Shown: positions 36,332 to 44,382 of the stretch, piece after piece
Layout: the number at the start of each line of letters is the position of its first letter
Numbering within the stretch: position 1 is the first letter of the stretch
Source: a virus
IMG/VR virus record: IMGVR_UViG_3300037585_001389
Span: 1-53,927 of that record
Strand: one strand, 5' to 3'
Length of the DNA: 53,927 bases
Translations under genes and position numbers: made by a program
The notes under the pieces: generated by a model
The model's database searches: none
What the model saw: only the letters and a program-made list of their open reading frames with translations
What the model was told of the DNA's origin: nothing

Positions 36332-38680
36332 ATGGCAATAGATTTTTTAAATAATATAAACCTAAATAAAAACGAGCTTCAGAACGTTGTAATACATCCT
36401 CAAGGCTCTCCTCCAGGCACTCCTACAGAGGGTCAAATATACTACGACTCTACAGGGGGTGATAAAAGGCCATATTTTTACAATGGAAGCTCTTGGATAT
36501 CGTTATTAAACTCATCTACTATTTCGTTTACGGTGAACGTGAATGAACAAGAAAACAACTTAATACCATTTGTAGCAGATGGAGAAACTACCGCGGGTAA
36601 CTACGGGCTTGAGATGAACACTCTGTTTCATTATCGCCCTGAAACGGGTTTATTAACCACAACTGGTTTAACTGCTACAGGTGCTATAAACGCGGCTACG
36701 GTTACTACGTCTGGTAAGATTATTGTAAATGATGCCACAGACGCTACGACTACTGCAAATGGATCGTTACAAACTGTCGGTGGTTTATCAGTTGCGAAAG
36801 ATGTAGTTACAGGTGCTCACGTAGGTATCGGGAAAAATTTATCGTTATACTCTGACAGTTCGGTCTTCAAGATGGGAGTGAATGACGACTTTACTATATC
36901 TCATGATGGAACTACAGGGGCCACGATAGCTGGTACCCCAGTTAACATAACAGGTGGTGGAGCTTCAACTTGGAAAACGGAAGCAGGAGCTATTACTATA
37001 GACGCAGAAGCAGCAGGGATTATACTTGATGGTCACACAGGAGTCTCTATACAATCTAGTAATTCAGGTGAAGTTGATATTACTTCTGCTGCAAACATAG
37101 ACATCAACGCGGGAACAGGTGTAACTATAGACGGAACTACAATCTCTATTGATGGTACTGATGATGTGAATCTCTCAGTTACATCATCAACTGATGGAGA
37201 AGATTTAACTATTGCACAAATAGGTGCACATGATTCGTCTATTATAATCACAGCGGCTGGTACAGGTGCAGATGCTGTGAAGATCGACGCAACAGCAGGT
37301 AGTATGCTAATTGCACCAAATTTAATAGATGGAAAAACGTTAAAGATAGGACCTGCTGGTGCTACACAAATAGTTCTCACACCACACGGTACACCTGGTA
37401 GTGAGAGGATAGATATAACAAACGCCGAAGGTACCGCGGATAACGCTATCAAAATAGATGCGGTAGCTGGCGGTCTTACGTTAGCTGCGGGTAATGATTC
37501 TTTAATCATTGACGCGGACGGAACAGATGCCGACGCCCTACAAATTACTTCAGCAGGTGGTATAGACATGACATCAGCAGGTTCAGGTCTAGATATAGAT
37601 ATTACAGCAACAGGAGGTAAAGTAAACGTAGCGGCTACAGAAGATGGCGCTAATGCTATATATCTTCATGCTAATGGAGGTACTACTGAAACGATTAAAG
37701 TTCACGCAGACCAAGGTACCGGGGCTGGGTCAATAGAGTTAACTTCAGATGTTGGTAGTATTGATATAAACGCTGGTGATAATATTACCATGGACGCGTC
37801 TGATGATATTACGCTAACAACTGCTACTGCAGATGGTCTAATCACTTTACACTCCGCTTATGAAGCTGGGCAAGCAATACTGATTGATGCAAACGCACAC
37901 GCAGGTTCAATACTAGATATCGACGCTGGTATATTAGATATAGACACACAAGGAGTGGCTAGTATTGATTCGGGTGGTACGCTCAGTCTTGCTACCGCGA
38001 ATCCCGGCGTTGCTGTTACTATCGGTAATAGCACCTCAGAGGTTACAATTGGTGACAACTTAACCGTGACAGGTGATTTAACGGTATCTGGTACTACTAC
38101 AACGGTTAACTCTACTACAGTAACCATAGACGACCCTATATTTACATTAGGTGGAGATTCAGCGCCTGCATCTGATGATAACAAAGACAGAGGTATTGAG
38201 TTCAGATATCATGATGGCTCTTCAGCTTTACGAGGTTTCTTTGGTTGGGACGATAGTGCGACTGAGTTCACCGGATATACCGCTGCAACCAACACCGCAG
38301 AAGTATTTAGTGGTACAAGAATGAACGCTAACTTTGGTGTTGGCACGTTCACGTCATTAGACGTATCAGGAAACATTGATATAGACGGAACGATAACAGG
38401 TAATGGTTTTAACGCTGCTTTAGCTAAAACTTTTACTTTAAACGACGCTGAAAGTGCTGGGAATAATGTATCTTCAGAAAACAACGGTGCAGCTAGTAGT
38501 TACTTTACTATAACACACGGTATGGGTGCTAGCAGAAATTATAAAGTAGAAGTAGTACAAGTATCTGACTACGCAACAGTTTTTGCAGATGTTACAAGAC
38601 CATCTAACGAAACTATTCGGGTAACTTTCGCAACAGATGTTGATTTAGGCGATTACCTTGCTTTAGTAACTAAATGCTAG
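36332..38680 (+). CDS. long tail-fibre protein with beta-helix, 782 aa
   Basis: N-terminal attachment part: 'NNINLNKNELQNVVI ... GTPTEGQIYYDSTG' with 'YFYNGSSW', a pattern common in marine phage fibres. Residues about 190-580 are a long run of short repeats rich in I-x-I-D-A, G-T-G and A-G-S, which fits a triple beta-helix shaft. Then comes the very widespread fibre segment 'NLTVTGDLTVSGTTTTVNST' with 'DDPIFTLGGDSAP', followed by 'NKDRGIEFRYHDG' and 'GFFGWDD'. The final domain starts 'YFTITHGMGASRNYKVEVVQ' and ends 'DLGDYLALVTKC', and is probably the receptor-facing knob. It lies in the fibre cluster between two other fibre genes. Confidence 0.85.
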   Translation: MAIDFLNNINLNKNELQNVVIHPQGSPPGTPTEGQIYYDSTGGDKRPYFYNGSSWISLLNSSTISFTVNVNEQENNLIPFVADGETTAGNYGLEMNTLFHYRPETGLLTTTGLTATGAINAATVTTSGKIIVNDATDATTTANGSLQTVGGLSVAKDVVTGAHVGIGKNLSLYSDSSVFKMGVNDDFTISHDGTTGATIAGTPVNITGGGASTWKTEAGAITIDAEAAGIILDGHTGVSIQSSNSGEVDITSAANIDINAGTGVTIDGTTISIDGTDDVNLSVTSSTDGEDLTIAQIGAHDSSIIITAAGTGADAVKIDATAGSMLIAPNLIDGKTLKIGPAGATQIVLTPHGTPGSERIDITNAEGTADNAIKIDAVAGGLTLAAGNDSLIIDADGTDADALQITSAGGIDMTSAGSGLDIDITATGGKVNVAATEDGANAIYLHANGGTTETIKVHADQGTGAGSIELTSDVGSIDINAGDNITMDASDDITLTTATADGLITLHSAYEAGQAILIDANAHAGSILDIDAGILDIDTQGVASIDSGGTLSLATANPGVAVTIGNSTSEVTIGDNLTVTGDLTVSGTTTTVNSTTVTIDDPIFTLGGDSAPASDDNKDRGIEFRYHDGSSALRGFFGWDDSATEFTGYTAATNTAEVFSGTRMNANFGVGTFTSLDVSGNIDIDGTITGNGFNAALAKTFTLNDAESAGNNVSSENNGAASSYFTITHGMGASRNYKVEVVQVSDYATVFADVTRPSNETIRVTFATDVDLGDYLALVTKC

Positions 38681-38705
38681 TAAGACAATAATTTAATATA
38701 ATACA

Positions 38706-39488
38706 ATGCCAAAATTTCTTAACGCTTTAGATTTAAGTCCTGACCTTGGGGTAGCTCACGGTGGTACAGGTTTATCAACCGTAGGTACTAATGAAATATT
38801 AACAGGTAATGGAACTGGGGCTTTAACATCTGAAGCGAATCTTACTTTTGATAGCGATAGGTTGATTATTGGAGCTGATGATGAAATAACCCCTCAATTA
38901 CGTCTTAGAAATGACGCGAATACCGTTACTGTCGCTATAGCAGATTCAACTGATAACGTTGTATCTGGAAGCGTAGACGGTGACTTTATTCTTGATTGTA
39001 GTGGAGATAACAATGTTCTTTTTACTCAGAATAACACGGTGGCTGCTAAAATAGATACAAATGGTGATTTTAATTTTAACAGAACATTTACTAAACCAAG
39101 TGCTAGCGTTGGGGAATACGAAGGTGATGTAGTTTACTTTGGTAGTGCAACTGGGCTTACCACCGGAAGAATATACCATTACACTGATGGTGCTACGTGG
39201 GAAATAGCAGACCCAGCCACAGCTGATAGCTCTGACGGGTTATTAGCGGTAGCTCTAGGTGGTGCATCAAACGTTAATGGAATGCTACTAAAAGGAATGG
39301 TTACCTTAAATCACGATCCAGGAGCTATTGGAGATGTTCTTTATCTTTCTACGGTAACTGGTCAAGCAACAGCAACCGCACCGACAGGAAACAACAACGT
39401 AGTTAGGGTTATCGGGTACTGTTTAGATGCGTCTAATGGACAAATTTGGTTTAACCCGGACAACACGTTCGTAGAAGTAACCGCATAA
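38706..39488 (+). CDS. tail-fibre protein, 260 aa
   Basis: The N-terminus 'MPKFLNALDLSPDLGVAHGG' and 'TGLSTVGTNEILTGNGTGAL' are standard fibre patterns. A beta-rich shaft (DGDFILDCSGDNNVLFTQNN) leads to a C-terminal domain with 'GVVYFGSATGLTTGRIYHYT'-like strands, ending 'QIWFNPDNTFVEV'. That end is close to the small fibre domains found in marine phage proteins that carry 'GRIYYLNSSG'-type segments. A 25-base A/T-rich leader precedes it. The stop shares one base with the start of the methyltransferase gene. Confidence 0.8.
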   Translation: MPKFLNALDLSPDLGVAHGGTGLSTVGTNEILTGNGTGALTSEANLTFDSDRLIIGADDEITPQLRLRNDANTVTVAIADSTDNVVSGSVDGDFILDCSGDNNVLFTQNNTVAAKIDTNGDFNFNRTFTKPSASVGEYEGDVVYFGSATGLTTGRIYHYTDGATWEIADPATADSSDGLLAVALGGASNVNGMLLKGMVTLNHDPGAIGDVLYLSTVTGQATATAPTGNNNVVRVIGYCLDASNGQIWFNPDNTFVEVTA

Positions 39489-40048
39489 TGAAGTATGTAG
39501 ATCAAACATTGACATTTGAATCTGATAAGGTTTATTATGTAGAGCAAGACACCGAGTTTCAAGTTATGATGTCTTGGGAGGATTCTATAATGAAAGCCTC
39601 AGCAGATTACATATGTGAAGGAGGTGGAGATATATTAGAGATAGGTTTTGGTATGGGAATATCCGCGGGGTACATTCAAGCTAATTCTATATCGTCTCAT
39701 ACTATAGTAGAGAATCATCCTCAGATGATAGAGAAAGCTAAAGCTTGGGCTGAAGATAAACCCAATGTAACTATAGTGGAAGGAGATTGGTACGACGTGA
39801 GGGATTCACTATCTACATACGATGGAATATTTTACGACACCTGGGCTGACGATAATTTAGACGACTTTACGAGTGTATTACCAAACTTAACTAAGTCTGG
39901 TACAAGGGTCACTTGGTGGAATAGTCTCACAGATGTAGATGACATATTTCACACAGATGGAACTGTTTATCAGGCTATTAGAGTTGAACCCGTTGATAAT
40001 ATATATTTTAAAGCGAATACATATTATCTACCTAAAAAGCAATTCTAA
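39488..40048 (+). CDS. SAM-dependent methyltransferase, guanidinoacetate/arginine type
   Basis: A 186-residue class I methyltransferase. Motif I is I49-L-E-I-G-F-G-M-G-I-S-A60 and motif post-I ends with the acidic E75 in 'HTIVENHPQMIEKAKAW'. A later strand 'YDGIFYDTWADD' is the usual motif II/acidic region. 'E-I-G-F-G-M-G-I-S' with 'E-x-H-P' fits the guanidinoacetate N-methyltransferase / arginine N-methyltransferase 2 group, which methylates guanidino nitrogens. The gene is locked between two fibre genes by one-base overlaps at both ends, so it is made together with them. Substrate unknown; a side chain of a virion fibre or a host surface molecule are possibilities. Confidence 0.8.
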   Translation: MKYVDQTLTFESDKVYYVEQDTEFQVMMSWEDSIMKASADYICEGGGDILEIGFGMGISAGYIQANSISSHTIVENHPQMIEKAKAWAEDKPNVTIVEGDWYDVRDSLSTYDGIFYDTWADDNLDDFTSVLPNLTKSGTRVTWWNSLTDVDDIFHTDGTVYQAIRVEPVDNIYFKANTYYLPKKQF

Positions 40049-40812
40049 TGGCTATCCTATACGCGAGTGCATATGATGGGAGGATAATTGGTCCTACCGC
40101 TTCAACCTGGGCTGCGGCAAGAGACGCTGACGGCACTTATGATGCCAGTTATGCTGTTCAAGCCTCTGTAGAGACTAGTGAAAGTAGCAACTTATACTTC
40201 GCCGCTGTCGCTAGGTTCGGGGGTAGAGGCGGTACTACATACCGAGTGTATAGATCTTTTTTACGGTTTGATACCTCTAGTATAACGGGTACAGTTAGTG
40301 GTTTAAAAGTGATGGTACACGGGAAAACTAAGGAGGATGGTGGTGTTAGAGCCGTAAAAGCATCTGGAGCGTTCACTGGTACTAGTCCACTTGGTAGTTT
40401 AGTGGTAACTGATTTCGACGCTATAAACGGGTACTCAGCGGGTAGTAGTATGAGCGGCACCACGGCTTACGCTACTGGACTTGAAACCCAAGGGCATTGG
40501 GATAAAGATGACTGGAATGAACTCACCGGTACAACCGCTTTAGAGGATGATATGCGGGACGACAACTACGTTGTACTCTGCTTTGTAAATTATGGGTATG
40601 ACTGGCGTAATATAGCCCCTAGCGCTAACGGTGACATAAGCTCTGGCGCATATTACACCGATAACACAGGTACGACTTTTGATCCATATATAGAGTACAC
40701 AGTGGCGAGCGCTGGATACGGACACGAGGTAAATACTGTAGCCGCATCTAGCATAGGTAAAGTTAATACTGTAACTACAGCAAATATAGGTAAAATAAAT
40801 ACAGTAGATTAA
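40048..40812 (+). CDS. tail-fibre/adhesin-type protein with 11-residue repeats, 254 aa
   Basis: The body (residues 1-220) is a beta-sandwich-like domain with 'VYRSFLRFDTSSITGTVSG', a pattern seen in fibre and carbohydrate-binding modules, and ends 'TTFDPYIEYTVA'. The final 30 residues are imperfect 11-residue repeats: 'VNTVAASSIGK', 'VNTVTTANIGK', 'INTVD'. Such 'xxxIGKxNTV' tails occur at the ends of fibre and tail proteins in marine phages. It starts on the last base of the methyltransferase stop (TAATG) and is followed two bases later by the next gene. It is probably an accessory adhesin. Confidence 0.7.
   Translation: MAILYASAYDGRIIGPTASTWAAARDADGTYDASYAVQASVETSESSNLYFAAVARFGGRGGTTYRVYRSFLRFDTSSITGTVSGLKVMVHGKTKEDGGVRAVKASGAFTGTSPLGSLVVTDFDAINGYSAGSSMSGTTAYATGLETQGHWDKDDWNELTGTTALEDDMRDDNYVVLCFVNYGYDWRNIAPSANGDISSGAYYTDNTGTTFDPYIEYTVASAGYGHEVNTVAASSIGKVNTVTTANIGKINTVD
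40724..40812 (+). repeat. 11-residue VNTV repeats
   Basis: Three units with a period of 33 bases, encoding HEVNTVAASSI, GKVNTVTTANI and the partial GKINTVD. At DNA level 'ggtaaagttaatactgta' recurs as 'ggtaaaataaatacagta', so some DNA-level similarity remains. Confidence 0.7.
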
Positions 40813-40813
40813 G

Positions 40814-41134
40814 ATGCAAAGAAGATTATATAATATAGCTGAGAACAAGACAACGACATTGATACCGGTTGGTGGATCAAACGGGTCTATAGCTTCTATA
40901 AGGCTTACAAATTCTAGCGCTGCAGCTGTAGATGTGAACTTACACCTTTATGAGGAAAGACCAGCCTCGGCAAATGATAACGCTTATATAGCGGTTACAA
41001 ATATACCTAGCAAAACTACACTCCTGCTAAATGAAGGTATTAGTTTTGATAACTCTGTTTTGGGGTTAAAAATAATAACTACTAACGGTGGTAGTCTAAG
41101 CGTTAGTACTCCGCTTTCAATAATTATAAAATAA
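40814..41134 (+). CDS. hypothetical tail-region protein, 106 aa
   Basis: Small beta-rich protein (MQRRLYNIAENKTTTLIPVG; later strands 'VDVNLHLYEERP' and 'SKTTLLLNEGISF'). It resembles small virion proteins that follow fibre genes in marine phages, with a regular pattern of strands and no signal peptide. Its stop overlaps the peptidase start by one base. It is probably a capping or decoration protein on the fibre or a neck; not proven. Confidence 0.6.
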   Translation: MQRRLYNIAENKTTTLIPVGGSNGSIASIRLTNSSAAAVDVNLHLYEERPASANDNAYIAVTNIPSKTTLLLNEGISFDNSVLGLKIITTNGGSLSVSTPLSIIIK

Positions 41135-41604
41135 TGGATAATATAAGTGAACACATTAGTTACAGAGAGGCTACTCGAAGTAACACGGCGTTACGTAGAG
41201 GTATAGAAAATATACCTGACATAGATCAATTAGAGAACATGAAGGTTCTCGCGGAAAAGGTTTTTGAACCACTAAGGAAATGGGTTGGAGGACCGATAAA
41301 AATAAATAGCTTCTACAGATCACCTGAACTTAATATAGCTATTGGAGGTAGTAAGAAGTCTCAGCATTGTCACGGGCTCGCTATAGATATAGATGACACT
41401 TTTGGAGGTAAATTCACAAACTTAAACGCAGAAATGTTTAAGTATATAAGATATCACCTTAATTACGATCAGATAATATGGGAGTTTGGAGATGATGATA
41501 ATCCAGCTTGGGTTCATGTGAGCTATGTGAATGAAGAGGAGAATAGGCAAAGGTGTTTGAAGGCTTATAAAGATAAGGGGAAAACTAAATACAAAGTTAT
41601 ATAA
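41134..41604 (+). CDS. M15-family peptidase endolysin
   Basis: This 156-residue protein has a peptidase M15 (D-Ala-D-Ala carboxypeptidase-like, Hedgehog-type zinc) site: S76-Q-H78-C-H80-G81-L-A83-I-D85, matching S-x-H-x-x-G-x-A-x-D, and the later zinc ligand in W127-V-H128-V-S. The upstream 'INSFYRSPELN' is the usual second conserved strand. Such enzymes cut the peptide cross-links of peptidoglycan and act as endolysins. No signal peptide is seen, so release through a holin is expected; the 33149-33433 membrane protein is a candidate partner. Last gene of the rightward arm, directly before the two-way terminator. Confidence 0.85.
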   Translation: MDNISEHISYREATRSNTALRRGIENIPDIDQLENMKVLAEKVFEPLRKWVGGPIKINSFYRSPELNIAIGGSKKSQHCHGLAIDIDDTFGGKFTNLNAEMFKYIRYHLNYDQIIWEFGDDDNPAWVHVSYVNEEENRQRCLKAYKDKGKTKYKVI

Positions 41605-41645
41605 AAAAAGGGGATAACCGTAATGGCTATCCCCTTCTTTGTTTT
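41605..41645. terminator. bidirectional intrinsic terminator between convergent arms
   Basis: Bases 41608-41616 (aaggggata) pair perfectly with 41628-41636 (tatcccctt); an inner CC/GG pair closes the loop after one mismatch. Eight A residues lie on the left and a T-rich tract (cttctttgtttt) on the right, so both strands show a hairpin followed by U residues. It sits exactly between the endolysin stop and the end of the leftward ribonucleotide reductase gene. Confidence 0.85.
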
Positions 41646-41657
41646 AAGTGGTTAAGT

Positions 41658-43523
41658 TTATATTACTTCACACGCCCCACCTACGCAAGCTAGTTCTCCG
41701 GATAAGTCCGTGTTATCATCTAGCTCTATAACTTTAGTCAGATCTATCTCGTTTAAAGATTTTACTAACTCTTCGTATTTAGCTTTTGTAATATCCTCAA
41801 ACGGAGCTTGTTTATAAGTACCTCCATTATGAGGTAAAACAGATAAACCATTGTAATGGTCTTTGTTTTTCCACATCCACTCACCTACCTCATCCCACAT
41901 ATCATCTTTGATAGATATTGTAGCTGAAACATTATGAGAGTTAGAACCTTTCCTATGTCCATTGCCAACCCATTCTGTAGCAACCTTCTTAACTCTCTCC
42001 AACAAGTCCATAGGAGATTCAGTTCTTAATATAGAACCCTTTGGAGCTTGTTGCGGAATACTTATTACAGCTGTATCATGAGATCTAAAGTAATCGTCTT
42101 CGACTATTTCAGGGTGATTAACTTTTAGATAATCATATATAGCCTCATTCTTCCCTACGCGTAATCTACGGATGTATTGTTTGTGATGCCACGCATGAAT
42201 ACCCGAAGATGTTCCGAGTACCAGAGACGTCGTCCCTGCGGGTTTAACGCATGTCGTACGCGCAGCTTTTTTAACACCTATGATCTTAGCCACTCTAGCG
42301 TTTTCATCTTTAACAATCTCGGCTCCAACAGACATGTCATAGTTTAAGATTGTTCCACTACCTATACCTGTCATAGATACACCAATGAGAGCATCTTTCT
42401 CAGTCGTTTCCCTCCAAACCTCTCTCAAGTAATGAAAATCAGTGTATCCAGCTTGTAACGTACCTATAAAGGATGCTACTCTAACTCTATCTTCATAATC
42501 ACTTTGTGATTCTATATCCGACACATTAACCTCACACAGGTTACAGAACTGATATGGCCTTAGAGCTATCTCACAACATGGATTAGTTCCCCAATCTTTA
42601 TCGTTGTTAAAGTATATACCAGGTTCACCAGCACCCGAGGCTTCAACACGTTTCCACAAGTCCATAAAAAACTTTTTAGTTATCTTATGTCTCATAAGAA
42701 CAGCTGAGTTGTTAGCTCTACCACGCTGAGGATTTAGCTCCCACCAGTTACCGGCTTTACAAGAAATCATTTCCTCATCATATGCACTAAATAGTGATAT
42801 AAGGGCAGCGCGCCGGATACCCCCAGCAAGGACAGCGTCAGCAATATGACAAACGATATCATGTACGTTAAGAGACGTGAGATTATCTCCATCATTTTTA
42901 TCATCTAATATACCTTGAACTTTTATTAAACACTCTTTAAGGGGTTGAGGACCAGGTGCTTTACCTCCCGACGTTACAAGCCTAGCACCTTTAGGTCGTA
43001 TGTCTGAGTAATCAAACTTTACAGCAGACTTTTTCCTACCACCAAGATAAGACTCCATGAGAACTTTAACCGCATCAGCCCAACCTTCTATAGAGTCACC
43101 TATTACAAACCTCCTGTATCTTTTTTCAAAGGGTTTAGTGACGTGAGGTAGTCTTCGAACGTGGTGCTGTTGGACAGAATAACCCACCCCGCAGCCTGAA
43201 AGCAGTAAGAACATAGTCTCACTAAAGCTGTCAATATGATCAATGGGTAGATAACTACAATTGTACAAACGGTTCGGAGAGATCTCAATAGGTTTACCGC
43301 TAAACTGGAGAGATCGCATTGATGGTAAAACCTTTTTACTATATACAAGTTCATATGCTTTATTTATTTCTTCTTTTAATTGAGGATACTTTTTTATATG
43401 CATCTCCTCATTCCGCATGACTAACTCTTTCCACGTCTCTCGTCTATTTAATTCAGGTATGTACTTAGCGTACTTCATGTGTACCGTAATATCCGAGAGT
43501 ATATCTTTATCAATCTGACTCAT
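41658..43523 (-). CDS. nrdJ: adenosylcobalamin-dependent (class II) ribonucleotide reductase
   Basis: This 621-residue protein reduces ribonucleotides to deoxyribonucleotides using vitamin B12 and needs no separate radical subunit. The N-terminal part has 'NRLYNCSYLPIDHIDSFSET' with the first active-site Cys and 'LSGCGVGYSVQ'. The middle has 'TNPCCEIALRPYQFCNLCEV', which carries the thiyl-radical and second active-site cysteines. The end is 'ELACVGGACEVI', where the C-x4-C pair is the redox-active tail of monomeric class II enzymes such as that of Lactobacillus leichmannii. It is shorter than that enzyme (about 740 residues). The leader gene at 43510-43662 overlaps its start by 14 bases. First in the leftward nucleotide block by closeness to the arm boundary, so it is transcribed last. 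Confidence 0.85.
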   Translation of the reverse strand: MSQIDKDILSDITVHMKYAKYIPELNRRETWKELVMRNEEMHIKKYPQLKEEINKAYELVYSKKVLPSMRSLQFSGKPIEISPNRLYNCSYLPIDHIDSFSETMFLLLSGCGVGYSVQQHHVRRLPHVTKPFEKRYRRFVIGDSIEGWADAVKVLMESYLGGRKKSAVKFDYSDIRPKGARLVTSGGKAPGPQPLKECLIKVQGILDDKNDGDNLTSLNVHDIVCHIADAVLAGGIRRAALISLFSAYDEEMISCKAGNWWELNPQRGRANNSAVLMRHKITKKFFMDLWKRVEASGAGEPGIYFNNDKDWGTNPCCEIALRPYQFCNLCEVNVSDIESQSDYEDRVRVASFIGTLQAGYTDFHYLREVWRETTEKDALIGVSMTGIGSGTILNYDMSVGAEIVKDENARVAKIIGVKKAARTTCVKPAGTTSLVLGTSSGIHAWHHKQYIRRLRVGKNEAIYDYLKVNHPEIVEDDYFRSHDTAVISIPQQAPKGSILRTESPMDLLERVKKVATEWVGNGHRKGSNSHNVSATISIKDDMWDEVGEWMWKNKDHYNGLSVLPHNGGTYKQAPFEDITKAKYEELVKSLNEIDLTKVIELDDNTDLSGELACVGGACEVI

Positions 43524-43662
43524 TTGTATCTTTTAAAACTGTTAAACACATATCCATAAAAGGTAGATAAAACACATGGTTATTCCTATCCTCTTGTTCA
43601 TAGGTCCTGAAACCTATTAATATACCTGGGTAAAACCCAAAACTTAATTCCCATTTTTGCAT
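43510..43662 (-). CDS. small conserved-looking protein, 50 aa
   Basis: Read from ATG 43662 to TGA 43510, this 50-residue protein starts MQKWELSFGFYPGILIGFRT and continues 'DRNNHVFYLPFMDMCLTVL'. The pattern 'W-E-L-x-x-G-F-Y-P-G-I-L-x-G-x-R-[TS]-Y-E' followed by 'YLPF-x-D' is one I recognise from short phage proteins in nucleotide-metabolism blocks; the function is unknown. It overlaps the endonuclease gene by 19 bases at its start and the reductase by 14 at its end, which supports expression as part of the same chain. Confidence 0.65.
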   Translation of the reverse strand: MQKWELSFGFYPGILIGFRTYEQEDRNNHVFYLPFMDMCLTVLKDTNESD

Positions 43663-44123
43663 TGTTTTCTTTTATTTAATATTAATTCAACCACCTTATC
43701 ACATTCCTTTTGATTTTGGGGTTTATATAAAGTCACATGCGGTCTTTCAGAGTTAATGAGTTTTTTAAACATTTTCCATCTCATAGGAAAACTCTCATTG
43801 GCTCTACCTTTTGTTTCTATTATAAAACCATCACCGAAAAAATCAGGTGTATATTTTATAGGTAGTATTTTCTTTTGACCTCGATTTACCATGTCTCCTT
43901 TACCGTTACTTTGACGCTCATAACATAACAAGTTACACGTAAAACCTTCTTGTAGCGTAAAGCTCTCGCTTTCGTATGTGGTTTTAATCTTAGATTTTTT
44001 AAGAGCTTGCCACATGTACCTTTCAAGACCAGAGGCGAAGGTGATGCCGTCATACACCACCTTCTTAGACCTCACTGGACCTCGTTTTCTACGTTTAGTT
44101 TTCTGAGTTGTTTTACGACCCAT
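43644..44123 (-). CDS. endonuclease I-like Holliday junction resolvase
   Basis: The 159-residue protein has a basic start (MGRKTTQKTKRRKRGPVRSK) and a PD-(D/E)xK nuclease core: 'FASGLERYMWQALKKSKIK' with the first Glu, then 'YTPDFFGDGFIIETKGRAN' with the Asp, Glu and Lys of the active site. Both segments parallel phage T7 endonuclease I (SGLE...YTPDF...ETKG), a resolvase for branched DNA that also breaks down host DNA. The DUF1064 group is a second possible home. It overlaps both neighbours by 11 and 19 bases. A role in recombination-linked replication fits the RecE-like and ERF genes nearby. Confidence 0.8.
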   Translation of the reverse strand: MGRKTTQKTKRRKRGPVRSKKVVYDGITFASGLERYMWQALKKSKIKTTYESESFTLQEGFTCNLLCYERQSNGKGDMVNRGQKKILPIKYTPDFFGDGFIIETKGRANESFPMRWKMFKKLINSERPHVTLYKPQNQKECDKVVELILNKRKQCKNGN

Positions 44124-44382
44124 TATCTTCTAATTCTTCGCGTGCAGCTTGGATATACAATATTGCATCCATAAGCTCTTCTTGTACATCGTTGAGATAG
44201 CCAGCTAAATCTTTATGCTTACCTGTACGTTCTGTATGCAACGTTCTACCATACTTTTTAAAACCTATATCAGATCGTTGTATAAACTTATCACATACGT
44301 TCTCAACTACTGGATCTCGAAATGTTACTAGCTTCCTAGTCCAATCGGCTGTTTTAGCATTCATTATTTCTCTATCGCTCAT
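44113..44382 (-). CDS. MazG-like nucleotide pyrophosphohydrolase, small, 89 aa
   Basis: A short helical protein: 'FIQRSDIGFKKYGRTLHTER' then 'LAGYLNDVQEELMDAILYIQAAREELED'. The acidic helix 'E-E-L-M-D-A-I-L-Y' has the E-E-x-x-D look of all-alpha NTP pyrophosphohydrolases, and 'K-Y-G-x-T-L' is frequent in phage members. These enzymes remove pyrophosphate from non-canonical or unwanted nucleotides, sometimes dCTP. It overlaps both neighbours by about 11 bases. The larger MazG-like gene lies directly upstream, so two different pyrophosphohydrolases are made together. Confidence 0.65.
   Translation of the reverse strand: MSDREIMNAKTADWTRKLVTFRDPVVENVCDKFIQRSDIGFKKYGRTLHTERTGKHKDLAGYLNDVQEELMDAILYIQAAREELEDNGS

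Noticed and set aside
37033-37569. Long open frame (178 codons) on the minus strand inside the fibre gene
   Set aside because: It lies opposite the repetitive beta-helix coding region; its protein is low-complexity Ser/Val/Ala/Pro with no leader or neighbour, as expected for a shadow of the repeats.
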